Below, one piece after another: positions 8,376 to 18,902 of a stretch of 64,000 nt of DNA. The position numbers were made by a program, and so were the translations under genes. Origin of the DNA: Flavobacterium sp. xlx-214 (GTDB lineage: Bacteria; Bacteroidota; Bacteroidia; Flavobacteriales; Flavobacteriaceae); NCBI RefSeq assembly GCF_013874595.1, contig NZ_CP059431.1, forward strand, positions 186,001 through 250,000, written 5' to 3'. Numbering within the stretch: the stretch's first letter is position 1; every line of letters starts with the position of its first letter. A model generated the notes under the pieces. It saw nothing but the letters and a program-made list of their open reading frames with translations, did no database searches and had not been told where the DNA came from.

Positions 8376-10235
8376 CTATTCCATTTTAGAACTCAACTCA
8401 AACCAGCGTTCTTCTTTTTGTTCTAAGGTTTCAATTATTTTTTGTAATTCAACACCTTTAGCAATCATATCTTGGTCTGAGATGCTTCCGTTTGAAAAAC
8501 CATCTTCCAATTGTTTTTTCTGATACTCTAAATCTTTAATTTCACGTTCAATTTTAGTAAACTCTTTTTGCTCGTTAAAACTTAAACCCGAAGTTTTTGG
8601 TTGATTGTCTTTCCAATTTACTTTCTCTTTCGACGTTTCTTCCTTTACTGGTTCAGCAGAATCTTCGTAAATTCTAAAATCAGAATAGTTTCCAGGGAAA
8701 TCTTCAATTTCACCTTCTCCTCTAAACACAAATAAATGGTCTACAATTTTATCCATAAAATAACGATCGTGCGATACCACTAACAAACATCCTGGATAAT
8801 CTAACAAGAAATTCTCTAAAACATTTAAGGTTACAATATCTAAATCGTTGGTAGGCTCATCTAAAATTAAAAAGTTAGGATTTTGAATTAAAACCGTACA
8901 TAAGTACAAACGCTTCAACTCGCCCCCACTTAATTTCTCAACAAAATCGTGTTGCTTTTTTCTATCAAACAAAAAGCGCTCTAACAGCTGACCTGCAGAA
9001 ATCATTCTTCCTTTTGTAAGCGGAATAAACTCACCGTATTCTTTAATAATATCAATAACTTTTTGCTCTGGCTTAGGATTAATACCGCTTTGCGTATAAT
9101 AACCAACTTTAATAGTATCACCAATAATTACCTTACCAGAATCGGGTTGCATGGTTTGGGTTAAAATATTTAAAAAGGTAGATTTTCCTGTACCGTTTTT
9201 ACCAATAATACCAATACGCTCGCCTCGATTAAAAAGATATTCGAAATTTTTTAGGATTACTTTATCTTTAAAAGACAAGGACACATTGTGCATTTCAATG
9301 ATTTTAGAGCCCATACGCTCCATATTAATCTCCAACTCTAATTGGTGTTCTTTACGACGCGAATGTGCTTTTTCTTTAATTACGTAGAAATCATCTTGAC
9401 GCGATTTTGACTTAGTAGTACGCGCTTTTGGCTGGCGACGCATCCAATCTAACTCTTTTACAAAAAGGTTTTTAGCTTTGTCTATAGAAGCGTTTTCTGA
9501 TGCTATACGCTCTTCTTTCTTTTGTAAATAGTAACTGTAATTACCTTTGTATTGGTATATTTTTCCGTTGTCTAACTCAATAATTTCATTACAAACACGC
9601 TCTAAAAAATAACGGTCGTGCGTAACCATAAACAAAGTAATATTTTCTTTAGCAAAATAATCCTCAAGCCACTCAATCATTTCTAAATCAAGGTGGTTGG
9701 TAGGCTCATCTAAAATCAACAAATCGGGTTTGTTAATCAAAATAATAGCCAAAGCCAAGCGCTTACGTTGCCCTCCTGAAAGATTCTTAACTTTAAGTTT
9801 TAAATCTTCTAGTTTTAATTTAAAAAGAATTTGCTTGTATTGCGTTTCAAAATCCCAAGCGTTGTACTGATCCATTTGATCAAAAGCTAATTGATATGCT
9901 TCTTGGTCATCAATATTCTCTAAAGCTTTTTCATAACGTTCAATGACTTTTAAAACATCGTTATCCGAAGCGAAAATACTTTCTTCAATAGTTAACTCGT
10001 CTTGTAAATGAGGCTCTTGCGAAAGAAATTCCATACGAATACCTTTACGAATAACCACTTGTCCAGAATCGGGAAAATCTAATCCGTTAATAATGCTTAA
10101 TATGGTTGATTTACCTGTACCATTTTTAGCAACAAAAGCAATTTTTTGATCTTTATTGATACCAAACGAAACGTTTTCAAACAACGTGCGTGCGCCAAAT
10201 GATTTTGATATATTTTCTACTGAAAGATAGTTCAT
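8376..10235 (-). CDS. uup: ABC-F family ATPase, Uup type
   Basis: A soluble 619-residue protein with two ABC domains and no membrane part. Domain 1 has NGTGKST (about 38-44), LSGGQRKRL and LLILDEPTNHLD; domain 2 has NGTGKST, LSGGELKRL and FLILDEPTNDLD. The linker between them is Lys/Arg-rich (MRRQPKARTTKSKSRQ), as in ABC-F proteins that act on ribosomes. The last 80 residues form a coiled coil (EIKDLEYQKKQLEDG...ETLEQKEERWFEL), the mark of the Uup branch, which binds DNA or nucleic acid in E. coli and has been linked to transposon excision and ribosome function. It is monocistronic with a clear promoter at 10253-10284. Confidence 0.9.
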   Translation of the reverse strand: MNYLSVENISKSFGARTLFENVSFGINKDQKIAFVAKNGTGKSTILSIINGLDFPDSGQVVIRKGIRMEFLSQEPHLQDELTIEESIFASDNDVLKVIERYEKALENIDDQEAYQLAFDQMDQYNAWDFETQYKQILFKLKLEDLKLKVKNLSGGQRKRLALAIILINKPDLLILDEPTNHLDLEMIEWLEDYFAKENITLFMVTHDRYFLERVCNEIIELDNGKIYQYKGNYSYYLQKKEERIASENASIDKAKNLFVKELDWMRRQPKARTTKSKSRQDDFYVIKEKAHSRRKEHQLELEINMERMGSKIIEMHNVSLSFKDKVILKNFEYLFNRGERIGIIGKNGTGKSTFLNILTQTMQPDSGKVIIGDTIKVGYYTQSGINPKPEQKVIDIIKEYGEFIPLTKGRMISAGQLLERFLFDRKKQHDFVEKLSGGELKRLYLCTVLIQNPNFLILDEPTNDLDIVTLNVLENFLLDYPGCLLVVSHDRYFMDKIVDHLFVFRGEGEIEDFPGNYSDFRIYEDSAEPVKEETSKEKVNWKDNQPKTSGLSFNEQKEFTKIEREIKDLEYQKKQLEDGFSNGSISDQDMIAKGVELQKIIETLEQKEERWFELSSKME

Positions 10236-10252
10236 AATGTACTGTTGATTGG

Positions 10253-10284
10253 CAAAAATACTCTTTTACCAATGGAAAGACAAA
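10253..10284 (-). promoter_or_regulatory. Promoter of uup
   Basis: On the minus strand: TTTG at 10284-10281, 20 bases, then TATTTTTG at 10260-10253, matching the -33/-7 Bacteroidota promoter with ideal spacing. The start codon is at 10235. Confidence 0.7.
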
Positions 10285-10633
10285 CCTTTACCAACTAAAA
10301 TGTATTGGATAGATTTACAAAGGGTTAGATTCTTTTTTTTGATTGGATGCATTTGTGTATTAAAAAGAAAAATAAGTCTTTCCTTTTTTAAGGAATGATC
10401 ATTAGCATGCAAGAAAACGTTAGAAAGAGTAAAAAAGTGGTAGTTATTAAATTAAAAATAGTCTTTATTTTTACATTCGTTATAAACTTCCTTTTTTTCA
10501 ACAATAAAAGGAGTTGTAGCTACATTTTTTTCATTAACGATCTCTTTATTCTTAAGTATTTCTATATTGCATTACATCCGTTGCTATTTTTATTTTACTA
10601 TAAGTCTTATCAACATTTTAAAGTAAAACCTAT
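10285..10633. other. Gene-less stretch between uup and ctlX
   Basis: This AT-rich stretch holds no gene I can support. A 100-codon plus-strand reading frame (10395-10697) is rejected: it is composed of TTT/ATT/AAA runs, crosses the ctlX terminator and enters the end of ctlX. Nothing else was seen apart from the uup promoter on the left and the ctlX terminator on the right. Confidence 0.6.
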
Positions 10634-10662
10634 AAAAAAACGCATCAATTTCTTGATGCGTT
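10634..10662 (-). terminator. Terminator of ctlX
   Basis: ACGCATCAA-TTTC-TTGATGCGT hairpin, with a run of A on the left that becomes the U tract of the minus-strand transcript; 20 bases after the stop codon. Confidence 0.85.
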
Positions 10663-10682
10663 GGAATGTGTATAAAGTAAAA

Positions 10683-11621
10683 TTATGCTTTAGGTAAGAA
10701 AACCTCGGCAAGCATGCAACGTGCGCTACCGCCGCCACATGCTTCAATGGTATAAAGCGGTGCGTGTAAAATAGCACAATGTTTTTCAATGGTTTTAATT
10801 TGTATATCGGTTAAAACTTCGTAGGCTTGTGTACTCATGACCATGTACAAAGCGCCATCTTTGCCTTCAACTTGTAACATATTACCCGCAAAGTGATTTA
10901 CTTGATCTTCGGTAATGTAAATAATTTCTTTTTTGTCTTCTTTTAAACTGTTTACTACCAGTTTACGTTCTTGCTTATCATCAATACTATCGGCACAAAT
11001 AATGACAAAAGTTTCGGCAACACTCATCATCACGTTAGTGTGGTATATTGGTAAACGCTTGCCAGCAACCGTTTGGTACGCTTCAAAAATCACAGGGTGC
11101 ATATCGGTATCTTCGCAAAATTCAATAATCAATTCTTCATCGGCACGTGGCGATAAAGCTGCGTATACTTTAGCATTTTCTCTGTCGATAATCATACTAC
11201 CTGTACCTTCTAAGAAAATATTATCCTCTTCTGCCGATGTATAATCGTTGATTTCACTAATCGCAAAACCTTGATCTTCTAAAAGATCTAGAATATCTTC
11301 ACGACGTTCTAATCTGCGATTTTCAGCAAACATTGGGTACAAAACTACTTCGGCATTCTCGTGAAACGAAACCCAGTTGTTAGGGAAAATACTATCGGGT
11401 GTATCGGTTTCTTTGGTGTCATCAACAACAACCACGTTTACACCTACTGATCGTAAACGCTCTACAAAACCATCAAACTCTTCCTGAGCTTTTTGGTTTA
11501 CGTTGGCAGGTGTTAAACCTTCTAATCTTTTTTGGTAATAATTATTTACTGCTGTTTGCTCGTTCATTCTAAACTGAACCGGGCGAATCATTAATACGGT
11601 ATTTGCTGCTTGCTGACTCAT
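10683..11621 (-). CDS. ctlX: Citrulline-utilisation hydrolase CtlX (guanidino/ureido hydrolase family)
   Basis: A 312-residue enzyme of the pentein (arginine deiminase-like) superfamily. Family residues are present: Asp76 in PDSIFPNNWVS, Glu138 in FLEGTGS, His194 in PIYHTNVMM and the nucleophile Cys302 in GGGSARCMLAEV near the C-terminus. The SIFPNNWVSFH block and overall length match the CtlX proteins, named for citrulline use in Francisella; the Bacteroidota members are mostly annotated by similarity. It lies 71 bases from a second pentein enzyme on the same strand, so both probably act on arginine or citrulline-related compounds. The reaction in this organism is inferred. Confidence 0.88.
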   Translation of the reverse strand: MSQQAANTVLMIRPVQFRMNEQTAVNNYYQKRLEGLTPANVNQKAQEEFDGFVERLRSVGVNVVVVDDTKETDTPDSIFPNNWVSFHENAEVVLYPMFAENRRLERREDILDLLEDQGFAISEINDYTSAEEDNIFLEGTGSMIIDRENAKVYAALSPRADEELIIEFCEDTDMHPVIFEAYQTVAGKRLPIYHTNVMMSVAETFVIICADSIDDKQERKLVVNSLKEDKKEIIYITEDQVNHFAGNMLQVEGKDGALYMVMSTQAYEVLTDIQIKTIEKHCAILHAPLYTIEACGGGSARCMLAEVFLPKA

Positions 11622-11692
11622 ATATTTTGTGTTTGAGTTTCAGGTTTTCTTGGTCTCAAGTTAAGAACTTGAAACTTTAAACATGAAACAAT
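11622..11692. repeat. Degenerate inverted repeat between the two guanidino-enzyme genes
   Basis: The 71-base gap contains GTTTCA/TGAAAC outer arms and CAAGTT/AACTTG inner arms (about 11636-11674), built from variants of a TTTCAAGTT-type word. It looks like a small intergenic repeat and may fold in the transcript joining the two genes. No T run follows it. Confidence 0.4.
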
Positions 11693-12607
11693 TTATTTAT
11701 CTCTTAACAAAGGTAACGTTGAACAACGTAAAAGACCTTCTTGCTTGGCAATTTCGGCATACGGAATTTTCTCTACAATAAAATCATTGCTTTCTAACCA
11801 ATCAATTAATCGAGTAAAGTTTTGCTCTACCACTACTACATTGGTGTCGATTGAAAATACATTCGAATTCATTTGATACATTTCTTCTCTGGTGATATGA
11901 AACAAGTTTTCTGCTCCAAAAAGATTTACTAAGTACATATAATCTGCCTCCTCGCGAAAGCCCGATTTGTAAATAATACCTTTGTTTTTACCTACTGGTT
12001 GAAAACAGCAATCTAAATGTAAAGCGTTGTCACGTGGTTCAATTTTCGATTTTACCAAATCAAACTCTTTTACAATTTTGTTTGGAAACAAATCTTTAAT
12101 GTATTGCACCCCTTGCATATTGGTACGTGCGGTAATAAAATCTTTATAATCGCTGCCTTTGTAAGTACCAATAAAAATATGATCGTTGTATAGCATTACA
12201 TCGCCTCCTTCAATATGTACTTCTTCTGGTGGGCGTACTACTTTTTTAGGATCTATTTGATCGATAATGTACTGAATAGCATCTAATTCACGTTCACGAT
12301 CTGGAAGAATGTTGGCTTTCACAAAAACATCGTCAATAACAAAACCAATGTCTCTACTAAAAATTTGATTGTAATCGTTAATTATTTCAGGACGATAAAC
12401 CGTTACATTGTATTTTTGAAACACTGCATTAAAAGCATCCATTTCTTTAATCATATCTGCTTCAACAGGATAAGTACCTGCCTTAATGTGTTCTAAAGAT
12501 TTAGGATCATAAGCTTCATCAATAGTTGGCGTTGGTCCGTTGCTTACCGCTGTTCCTAATACCACGGCCCTTAAACGAGAAGTTTCGTCGGTTACGTGTA
12601 AATTCAT
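11693..12607 (-). CDS. Arginine deiminase / amidinotransferase family protein
   Basis: A 304-residue pentein-superfamily enzyme. Catalytic-site residues can be seen in order: Asp86 (FSRDIGF), Glu133 and Asp136 (HIEGGDVML), His197 (ALHLDCCFQP) and Cys295 (LLRCSTLPL). Members deiminate or transfer the amidino group of arginine or its relatives (arginine deiminase, dimethylargininase, glycine amidinotransferase). The short length and the LLRCSTLPL ending place it nearer the dimethylargininase/amidinotransferase side than classical arginine deiminase (about 400 residues). It lies directly upstream of ctlX on the same strand. Substrate not determinable from sequence. Confidence 0.85.
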   Translation of the reverse strand: MNLHVTDETSRLRAVVLGTAVSNGPTPTIDEAYDPKSLEHIKAGTYPVEADMIKEMDAFNAVFQKYNVTVYRPEIINDYNQIFSRDIGFVIDDVFVKANILPDRERELDAIQYIIDQIDPKKVVRPPEEVHIEGGDVMLYNDHIFIGTYKGSDYKDFITARTNMQGVQYIKDLFPNKIVKEFDLVKSKIEPRDNALHLDCCFQPVGKNKGIIYKSGFREEADYMYLVNLFGAENLFHITREEMYQMNSNVFSIDTNVVVVEQNFTRLIDWLESNDFIVEKIPYAEIAKQEGLLRCSTLPLLRDK

Positions 12608-12630
12608 ATTTTTTTGAATGTTGATTTTAG

Positions 12631-12638
12631 CAAATATA
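12631..12638 (-). promoter_or_regulatory. -7 promoter element (TATATTTG) of the guanidino-enzyme pair
   Basis: TATATTTG read on the minus strand, 24 bases before the start at 12607. No TTG lies 18-21 bases upstream, so only the -7 element is supported. Confidence 0.45.
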
Positions 12639-12668
12639 AGAAGTTAATTGATGAGTTAAAAATAAAAC

Positions 12669-12702
12669 AACAAAAGCCAAATCAAATGATTTGGCTTTTG
12701 TT
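12669..12702 (-). terminator. Terminator of gltA
   Basis: A perfect 16-base-pair stem (AACAAAAGCCAAATCA arm) with a two-base loop, 21 bases after the citrate synthase stop. Confidence 0.85.
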
Positions 12703-12722
12703 ATAATTTATAGATTTAAAGA

Positions 12723-14006
12723 CTAACGGTCTTTCATTTCTTTGAATGCACGCAATGGCTCTCCTACATAAACTTGGCGTGGACGACCAATTGGTTCTTT
12801 GTTTTCACGCATTTCTTTCCATTGAGCTACCCATCCTGGTAAACGTCCAATTGCAAACATTACGGTGAACATTTCGGTTGGAATTCCTAAGGCACGGTAA
12901 ATAATGCCTGAATAGAAATCTACGTTTGGATATAGGTTACGAGCAACAAAGTACTCATCTTTCAATGCCATTTCTTCTAAATCTTTAGCGATTTTTAAGA
13001 TAGGATCGTTAACACCTAATTCTTTTAAAACTTCGTCTGCCGCTTTTTTGATGATGCGTGCACGTGGATCAAAGTTTTTATAAACACGGTGACCAAAGCC
13101 CATTAAACGGAACGGATCGTTCTTGTCTTTTGCTTTAGCTAAATATTTATCAGCATCACCACCGTCATTTTGAATTTCTTCTAACATTTCTAACACCGCT
13201 TGGTTAGCACCACCATGTAATGGACCCCATAATGCAGAAACACCCGCAGAAATAGAAGCAAATAAACCAGCATGAGAAGAACCTACCATACGCACGGTTG
13301 ACGTAGAACAGTTTTGCTCATGATCTGCATGTAAAATAAACAATTTATCAATTGCGTTTAAAACCACAGGATTTACTTTGTAAGGCTCTGTTGGTAATTC
13401 AAACATCAAACGTAAAAAGTTATCTACATATGGTTTTGTATTATCGTAATAATTTAAAGGATATCCTTTTGTTTTTCTGTACGTCCATGTTGCAACAACC
13501 AAGAATTTACCCATGATTTTACAAACAGCATCATACATTTGATCTGCATTCTCTACATTAACCACACTTGGGTTAAAAGCTGTTAAAGCACATGTTAAAG
13601 AAGCCAACACACCCATTGGATGCGCATGTTTAGGGAAGCCATCAATGATTCCTTTCATTTCTTCGTTAACAAGAGTATGCTTGCGGATATCGTTTTCAAA
13701 CTTTTGAATTTCTTCCGTAGTTGGTAACTCTCCAAAAATAGTTAAGTAAGCAACTTCTAAAAAGTTTGATTTTTCTGCTAAATCTTCAATAGCATACCCA
13801 CGGTATCTTAAAATACCTTCTTCGCCATCAAGGAAAGTAATAGCACTTTTACAAGAACCTGAATTTTTATAACCTGGATCTAAAGTAATTACTCCAGTTA
13901 AAGCACGTAACTTTTCGATATCGATAGCAACTTCATTCTCAGTACCCACAATTACAGGTAATTCAATTTTTTTGTCGTCTATCGCTATAGTAGCAGTTTT
14001 TGACAT
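12723..14006 (-). CDS. gltA: Citrate synthase
   Basis: A 427-residue enzyme that condenses oxaloacetate and acetyl-CoA to citrate at the entry of the TCA cycle. The catalytic region is clear: HADHEQNCSTSTVR (226 onward), GPLHGGANQ with His264, and MGFGHRVYKNFDPRA with His306. Length and the N-terminal beta-domain (residues 1-60) fit the hexameric type common in Gram-negative bacteria. It is monocistronic with its own terminator. A near-consensus -7 element (TAAATTCG, 14041-14048) lies 35 bases upstream. Confidence 0.97.
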   Translation of the reverse strand: MSKTATIAIDDKKIELPVIVGTENEVAIDIEKLRALTGVITLDPGYKNSGSCKSAITFLDGEEGILRYRGYAIEDLAEKSNFLEVAYLTIFGELPTTEEIQKFENDIRKHTLVNEEMKGIIDGFPKHAHPMGVLASLTCALTAFNPSVVNVENADQMYDAVCKIMGKFLVVATWTYRKTKGYPLNYYDNTKPYVDNFLRLMFELPTEPYKVNPVVLNAIDKLFILHADHEQNCSTSTVRMVGSSHAGLFASISAGVSALWGPLHGGANQAVLEMLEEIQNDGGDADKYLAKAKDKNDPFRLMGFGHRVYKNFDPRARIIKKAADEVLKELGVNDPILKIAKDLEEMALKDEYFVARNLYPNVDFYSGIIYRALGIPTEMFTVMFAIGRLPGWVAQWKEMRENKEPIGRPRQVYVGEPLRAFKEMKDR

Positions 14007-14240
14007 ATATTTTTTCGTTTTTTTTATATTTTGTTGTTAGCGAATTTAATAAAAATGTTTCACTTAATAAAACATATAACTATAAATAATTCATATGATT
14101 TATAGAAATAACTTATATTTAATATAACGCACCACCCTAATTAACGTTAAAAAATCTTAATTATTTAAGAAATAATTTTGGGTATGCTAAAATTTAAGGA
14201 ATACTTTTATTAGTAAGTGAAAGATATACCTAAAAAACAG

Positions 14241-14266
14241 AAAAAAGACGCAAATGCGTCTTTTTT
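14241..14266 (-). terminator. Terminator of eno
   Basis: GACGCA-AA-TGCGTC stem flanked by A6 and T6, 19 bases from the enolase stop codon. Confidence 0.85.
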
Positions 14267-14284
14267 CATCTATGTAGCTAATAC

Positions 14285-15670
<1,386 letters not shown>

Positions 15671-15706
15671 CTATAGCTAAATATACAATATTCACCTTAA
15701 ATAAAA

Positions 15707-16024
15707 TTACTTTTTAAGTAAAACTATATTTTCAAAGGCAACACCTTCCCAGCCGTATTGCATAAAATTGCGAATATTTTGGTGTGATGATCCGTTTACA
15801 TCTTCTAAAACCGCTTGATAATGTTCTGCAAACAATAGCAAGGTATCTTCTTTTGATATAGTATTCATTTGGGCAAAGTACAATACTTTAGCACTTCCTT
15901 GATTCTCATCTTCTCCATTTATTAAATCTCCATTTTTAAATGCAGATGGTGTATATTGATACTTTTCTTCGATGAAGTTTAGTATTTCTTTAAAAGGTAG
16001 TTGGTGTAATGATTTAATATCCAT
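15707..16024 (-). CDS. HopJ type III effector family protein
   Basis: A 105-residue soluble protein that matches the family named after Pseudomonas HopJ: FKEILNFIEEKYQYTPSAFKNGDLIN, NQGSAKVLYFA, LLLFAEHYQAVLEDVNGSSHQNIRNFMQYGW. The family is widespread in free-living gamma-proteobacteria and Bacteroidota without type III secretion, so the name does not imply an effector here; its function is unknown. It sits between eno and carA, with no promoter that I can recognise. Confidence 0.85.
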   Translation of the reverse strand: MDIKSLHQLPFKEILNFIEEKYQYTPSAFKNGDLINGEDENQGSAKVLYFAQMNTISKEDTLLLFAEHYQAVLEDVNGSSHQNIRNFMQYGWEGVAFENIVLLKK

Positions 16025-16048
16025 AGTAAATTTTATATTCTTAAAAAC

Positions 16049-16082
16049 AAAAACCTTTCAGAATTACATTCCGAAAGGTTAT
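16049..16082 (-). terminator. Terminator of carA
   Basis: AACCTTTC / GAAAGGTT outer stem with a GAAT/ATTC inner stem, preceded on the plus strand by an A run; 18 bases after the carA stop. Confidence 0.7.
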
Positions 16083-16100
16083 CATATATAATAAAATCTT

Positions 16101-17213
16101 TTAAGCTTCTTTTGTACTCTTCATATTGGCAACAAACTCATCAAATAAATATTTAGAATCGTTTGGACCTGGAGATGATTCTGGGTGGTATTGTACCGAA
16201 AACACTTGTTTATCTTTTAAACGAATACCTGCAACGGTATTATCATTTAAATGGTAATGTGTAATTTCAACATTTGGGTGATTCTCTACTTCTTCACGTA
16301 CCACAGCAAAACCATGATTTTGAGAAGTAATTTCGCCTTTACCTGAAATGGCGTTCATAATTGGATGGTTAATACCACGATGTCCGTTGAACATTTTATA
16401 GGTATTAATACCTTGTGAAAGCGCTATTAACTGATGCCCCAAACAAATACCAAAAACAGGTTTGTTAGTAGCAATAATATCTTTAGCTGTTTCAATTACC
16501 CCTGTTAACGGTTGTGGATCACCAGGACCGTTTGATAAAAAGTATCCATCAGGATTGAAACTATTTAAATCTTCAAGCGTTGCATTGTAAGGAAAAACCT
16601 TTACATAACAATCACGTGCTGCTAAGCAACGTAAAATATTGGTTTTAATACCAAAATCTAAAGCGGCTACTTTGTACGTTGCATTTTCATCACCATAAAA
16701 GTAAGCGTCTTTGGTAGAAACTGCAGAAGCAAGCTCTAAACCGTTCATATTAGGTACAGCTGCTAAAATAGCTTTTAACTCTTCAATTGTTTTTCCATCT
16801 GTAGAAACAACAGCATTCATAGCTCCGTTATCGCGAATATAGCTTACCAAAGCACGCGTGTCAACATCGCTAACTGCTACTAGATTCTTCTTCTCAAAAT
16901 AATCATATAAAGAACTGTAAGCTGCTGGTCTTGAAAAATTGTAGCTGAAATTCTTACAAACTAAACCAGAAATTTTAATTCCGTCTGAATCTACTTCGTC
17001 TTCATGAACACCATAATTCCCAATGTGAGCTGTTGTAGCTAACATAATTTGACCAAAGTACGATGGATCGGTAAAAATTTCTTGGTAGCCGGTAACTCCT
17101 GTATTAAAACAAATTTCACCTGTAGTAGTACCTTTTATCCCTACTGATTTTCCGTAAAATATAGTACCATCGCTTAATAGAATGATTGCTTTATCTTTAG
17201 AAGTATATTTCAT
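16101..17213 (-). CDS. carA: Carbamoyl-phosphate synthase small (glutaminase) subunit
   Basis: A 370-residue subunit that releases ammonia from glutamine and passes it to CarB for carbamoyl phosphate, used in arginine and pyrimidine synthesis. The N-terminal half carries TGEICFNTGVTGYQEIFTDPSY; the C-terminal half is a class I glutamine amidotransferase with the nucleophile Cys in FGICLGHQL, and His/Glu in SVQYHPESSPGP. carB is not in the window and not adjacent, so the two subunits are encoded apart here. A -7 element lies upstream. Confidence 0.97.
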   Translation of the reverse strand: MKYTSKDKAIILLSDGTIFYGKSVGIKGTTTGEICFNTGVTGYQEIFTDPSYFGQIMLATTAHIGNYGVHEDEVDSDGIKISGLVCKNFSYNFSRPAAYSSLYDYFEKKNLVAVSDVDTRALVSYIRDNGAMNAVVSTDGKTIEELKAILAAVPNMNGLELASAVSTKDAYFYGDENATYKVAALDFGIKTNILRCLAARDCYVKVFPYNATLEDLNSFNPDGYFLSNGPGDPQPLTGVIETAKDIIATNKPVFGICLGHQLIALSQGINTYKMFNGHRGINHPIMNAISGKGEITSQNHGFAVVREEVENHPNVEITHYHLNDNTVAGIRLKDKQVFSVQYHPESSPGPNDSKYLFDEFVANMKSTKEA

Positions 17214-17235
17214 TTTTGTTGATTATTTCTGTGTG

Positions 17236-17243
17236 CAAAATTA
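17236..17243 (-). promoter_or_regulatory. -7 promoter element (TAATTTTG) of carA
   Basis: Exact TAnnTTTG on the minus strand, 22 bases before the start codon; -33 not clear. Confidence 0.5.
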
Positions 17244-17269
17244 ATACTAATTCCTTTAAAAAAAAATAT

Positions 17270-17302
17270 AAAAAAAAGGACAAACCTTAAAAGTTTGTCC
17301 TT
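17270..17302 (-). terminator. Terminator of the ribosomal block (after rplQ)
   Basis: AAGGACAAAC / GTTTGTCCTT stem with a seven-base loop and a long U tract on the minus strand, 32 bases after the rplQ stop. It is the only strong terminator at the end of the 17-kb block. Confidence 0.85.
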
Positions 17303-17333
17303 AATTATATTAGAATAGTTTGTACAAAACCAA

Positions 17334-17822
17334 TTATTCTTTAGTTTCAGTAGCTTCAGCAGAAGTTTCTGTTGCAGGAGTAGCGTCAGCAGTAGTTTCT
17401 GCTTTCTTTCTACCTCTTCTTGTTGTAGCTTTCTTAACTTCTTTTTTACCAGCGTTGTATAACTCGTTGAAATCTACTAATTCAATCATCGCCATTTCAG
17501 CGTTATCTCCTAAACGATTTCCTAATTTAATAATACGAGTATATCCACCTGGACGGTCTCCTACTTTTGGAGCTACTTCTCTGAATAATTCAGTTACAGC
17601 AAACTTATCTTTTAAGTAAGAGAAAACAATACGACGGTTGTGTGTATCGTCTGTTTTAGATTTTGTTACTAAAGGCTCAATATAAACTTTTAAAGCTTTT
17701 GCTTTAGCAACAGTAGTATTAATACGTTTGTGCTCGATTAACGAACAAGCCATATTAGCTAACATAGCTTTTCTGTGAGAAGCTTGTCTACCTAAGTGGT
17801 TTATTTTTTTTCCGTGTCTCAT
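17334..17822 (-). CDS. rplQ: 50S ribosomal protein L17
   Basis: A 162-residue protein; the first 120 residues are the L17 fold ([21 protein letters not shown], then [16 protein letters not shown]). The last 40 residues form an extra tail that is basic ([11 protein letters not shown]) and then Thr/Ala/Glu-rich, absent in E. coli L17 and common in Bacteroidota. It is the last gene of the block, 62 bases after rpoA; that gap contains a small hairpin (TTGCT/AGCAA, 17846-17871). Confidence 0.98.
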   Translation of the reverse strand: MRHGKKINHLGRQASHRKAMLANMACSLIEHKRINTTVAKAKALKVYIEPLVTKSKTDDTHNRRIVFSYLKDKFAVTELFREVAPKVGDRPGGYTRIIKLGNRLGDNAEMAMIELVDFNELYNAGKKEVKKATTRRGRKKAETTADATPATETSAEATETKE

Positions 17823-17884
17823 TTCGTGACTATTTTATCTTCATCTTGCTTCAATCCTCTTTGGAGAGCAAATTATGAAGTAAT

Positions 17885-18877
17885 TTATTCTTTATCTAAT
17901 TTGTACTTTGATAGATCCATTCCGAAAGTTAATCCTTTAACTTGAACTAGTTCTTCTAATTCTGTTAATGATTTCTTACCGAAATTTCTAAATTTCATCA
18001 AATCGTTTTTGTTATAAGAAACTAAATCGCCTAATGTGTCAACTTCAGCCGCTTTCAAACAATTTAACGCTCTTACTGAAAGGTCTAAATCTACCAATTT
18101 AGTTTTAAGTAACTGTCTCATATGTAAAGATTCTTCATCATATGATTCAGTTTGAGCAATTTCATCAGCCTCAAGAGTGATTCTTTCATCTGAAAACAAC
18201 ATGAAATGGTGAATCAAAGTTTTAGCAGCTTCTGTTAAAGCATCTTTAGGATGTATAGAACCATCGGTAACAATATCAAAAACCAATTTTTCATAATCGG
18301 TTTTTTGCTCAACACGATAGTTTTCTATTGCGTACTTAACATTTTTTACAGGCGTGTAAATAGAGTCTGTATAAATAGTACCAAAAGGTGCATTAGGTTT
18401 TCTATTTTCTTCAGCTGGTACATAACCTCTTCCCTTTTCAATAGTTAACTCCATATTAATAGTAATATCACCATCAAGGTTACAAATTACTAAATCAGGA
18501 TTTAACACTTGGAAACCAGAAATAAATTTTTGGAAATCGCCTGCTGTTAATTGATCTTTTCCTGTGAAAGAAATACTCACAGATTCGTTATCTACATCTT
18601 CAATTTGACGTTTAAAACGTACTTGTTTCAAATTTAAGATAATTTCTGTAACATCCTCAACAACACCAGAAATAGTAGAAAACTCATGTTCAACACCTTC
18701 AATACGAACAGAAGTTATTGCATATCCTTCAAGTGATGACAGAAGTACTCTTCTTAGTGCATTACCAATAGTTAATCCATATCCTGGTTCTAAAGGACGA
18801 AATTCGAATTTCCCTTTAAACTCAGTTGAATCAATCATGATAACTTTGTCGGGCTTTTGAAAATTAAATATTGCCAT
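17885..18877 (-). CDS. rpoA: DNA-directed RNA polymerase alpha subunit
   Basis: A 330-residue subunit that nucleates RNA polymerase assembly and contacts UP elements and activators. The N-terminal domain ([20 protein letters not shown]) and the C-terminal domain (about 250-325, [18 protein letters not shown] and [13 protein letters not shown]) joined by a flexible linker are both complete. It lies between rpsD (25-base gap) and rplQ, the usual alpha-operon position. Confidence 0.98.
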   Translation of the reverse strand: MAIFNFQKPDKVIMIDSTEFKGKFEFRPLEPGYGLTIGNALRRVLLSSLEGYAITSVRIEGVEHEFSTISGVVEDVTEIILNLKQVRFKRQIEDVDNESVSISFTGKDQLTAGDFQKFISGFQVLNPDLVICNLDGDITINMELTIEKGRGYVPAEENRKPNAPFGTIYTDSIYTPVKNVKYAIENYRVEQKTDYEKLVFDIVTDGSIHPKDALTEAAKTLIHHFMLFSDERITLEADEIAQTESYDEESLHMRQLLKTKLVDLDLSVRALNCLKAAEVDTLGDLVSYNKNDLMKFRNFGKKSLTELEELVQVKGLTFGMDLSKYKLDKE

Positions 18878-18902
18878 GTGTATTTCGACTGAATGTCAAT
18901 TA

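Noticed and set aside
10395..10697. 100-codon plus-strand reading frame in the uup-ctlX gap
   Set aside because: Low-complexity AT-rich translation (Phe, Ile, Lys runs), crosses the ctlX terminator hairpin and enters the end of ctlX; no family pattern.
15707..16024. HopJ-type protein as evidence of a type III secretion system
   Set aside because: The family is common in non-pathogens and no secretion genes are present; the name is historical.
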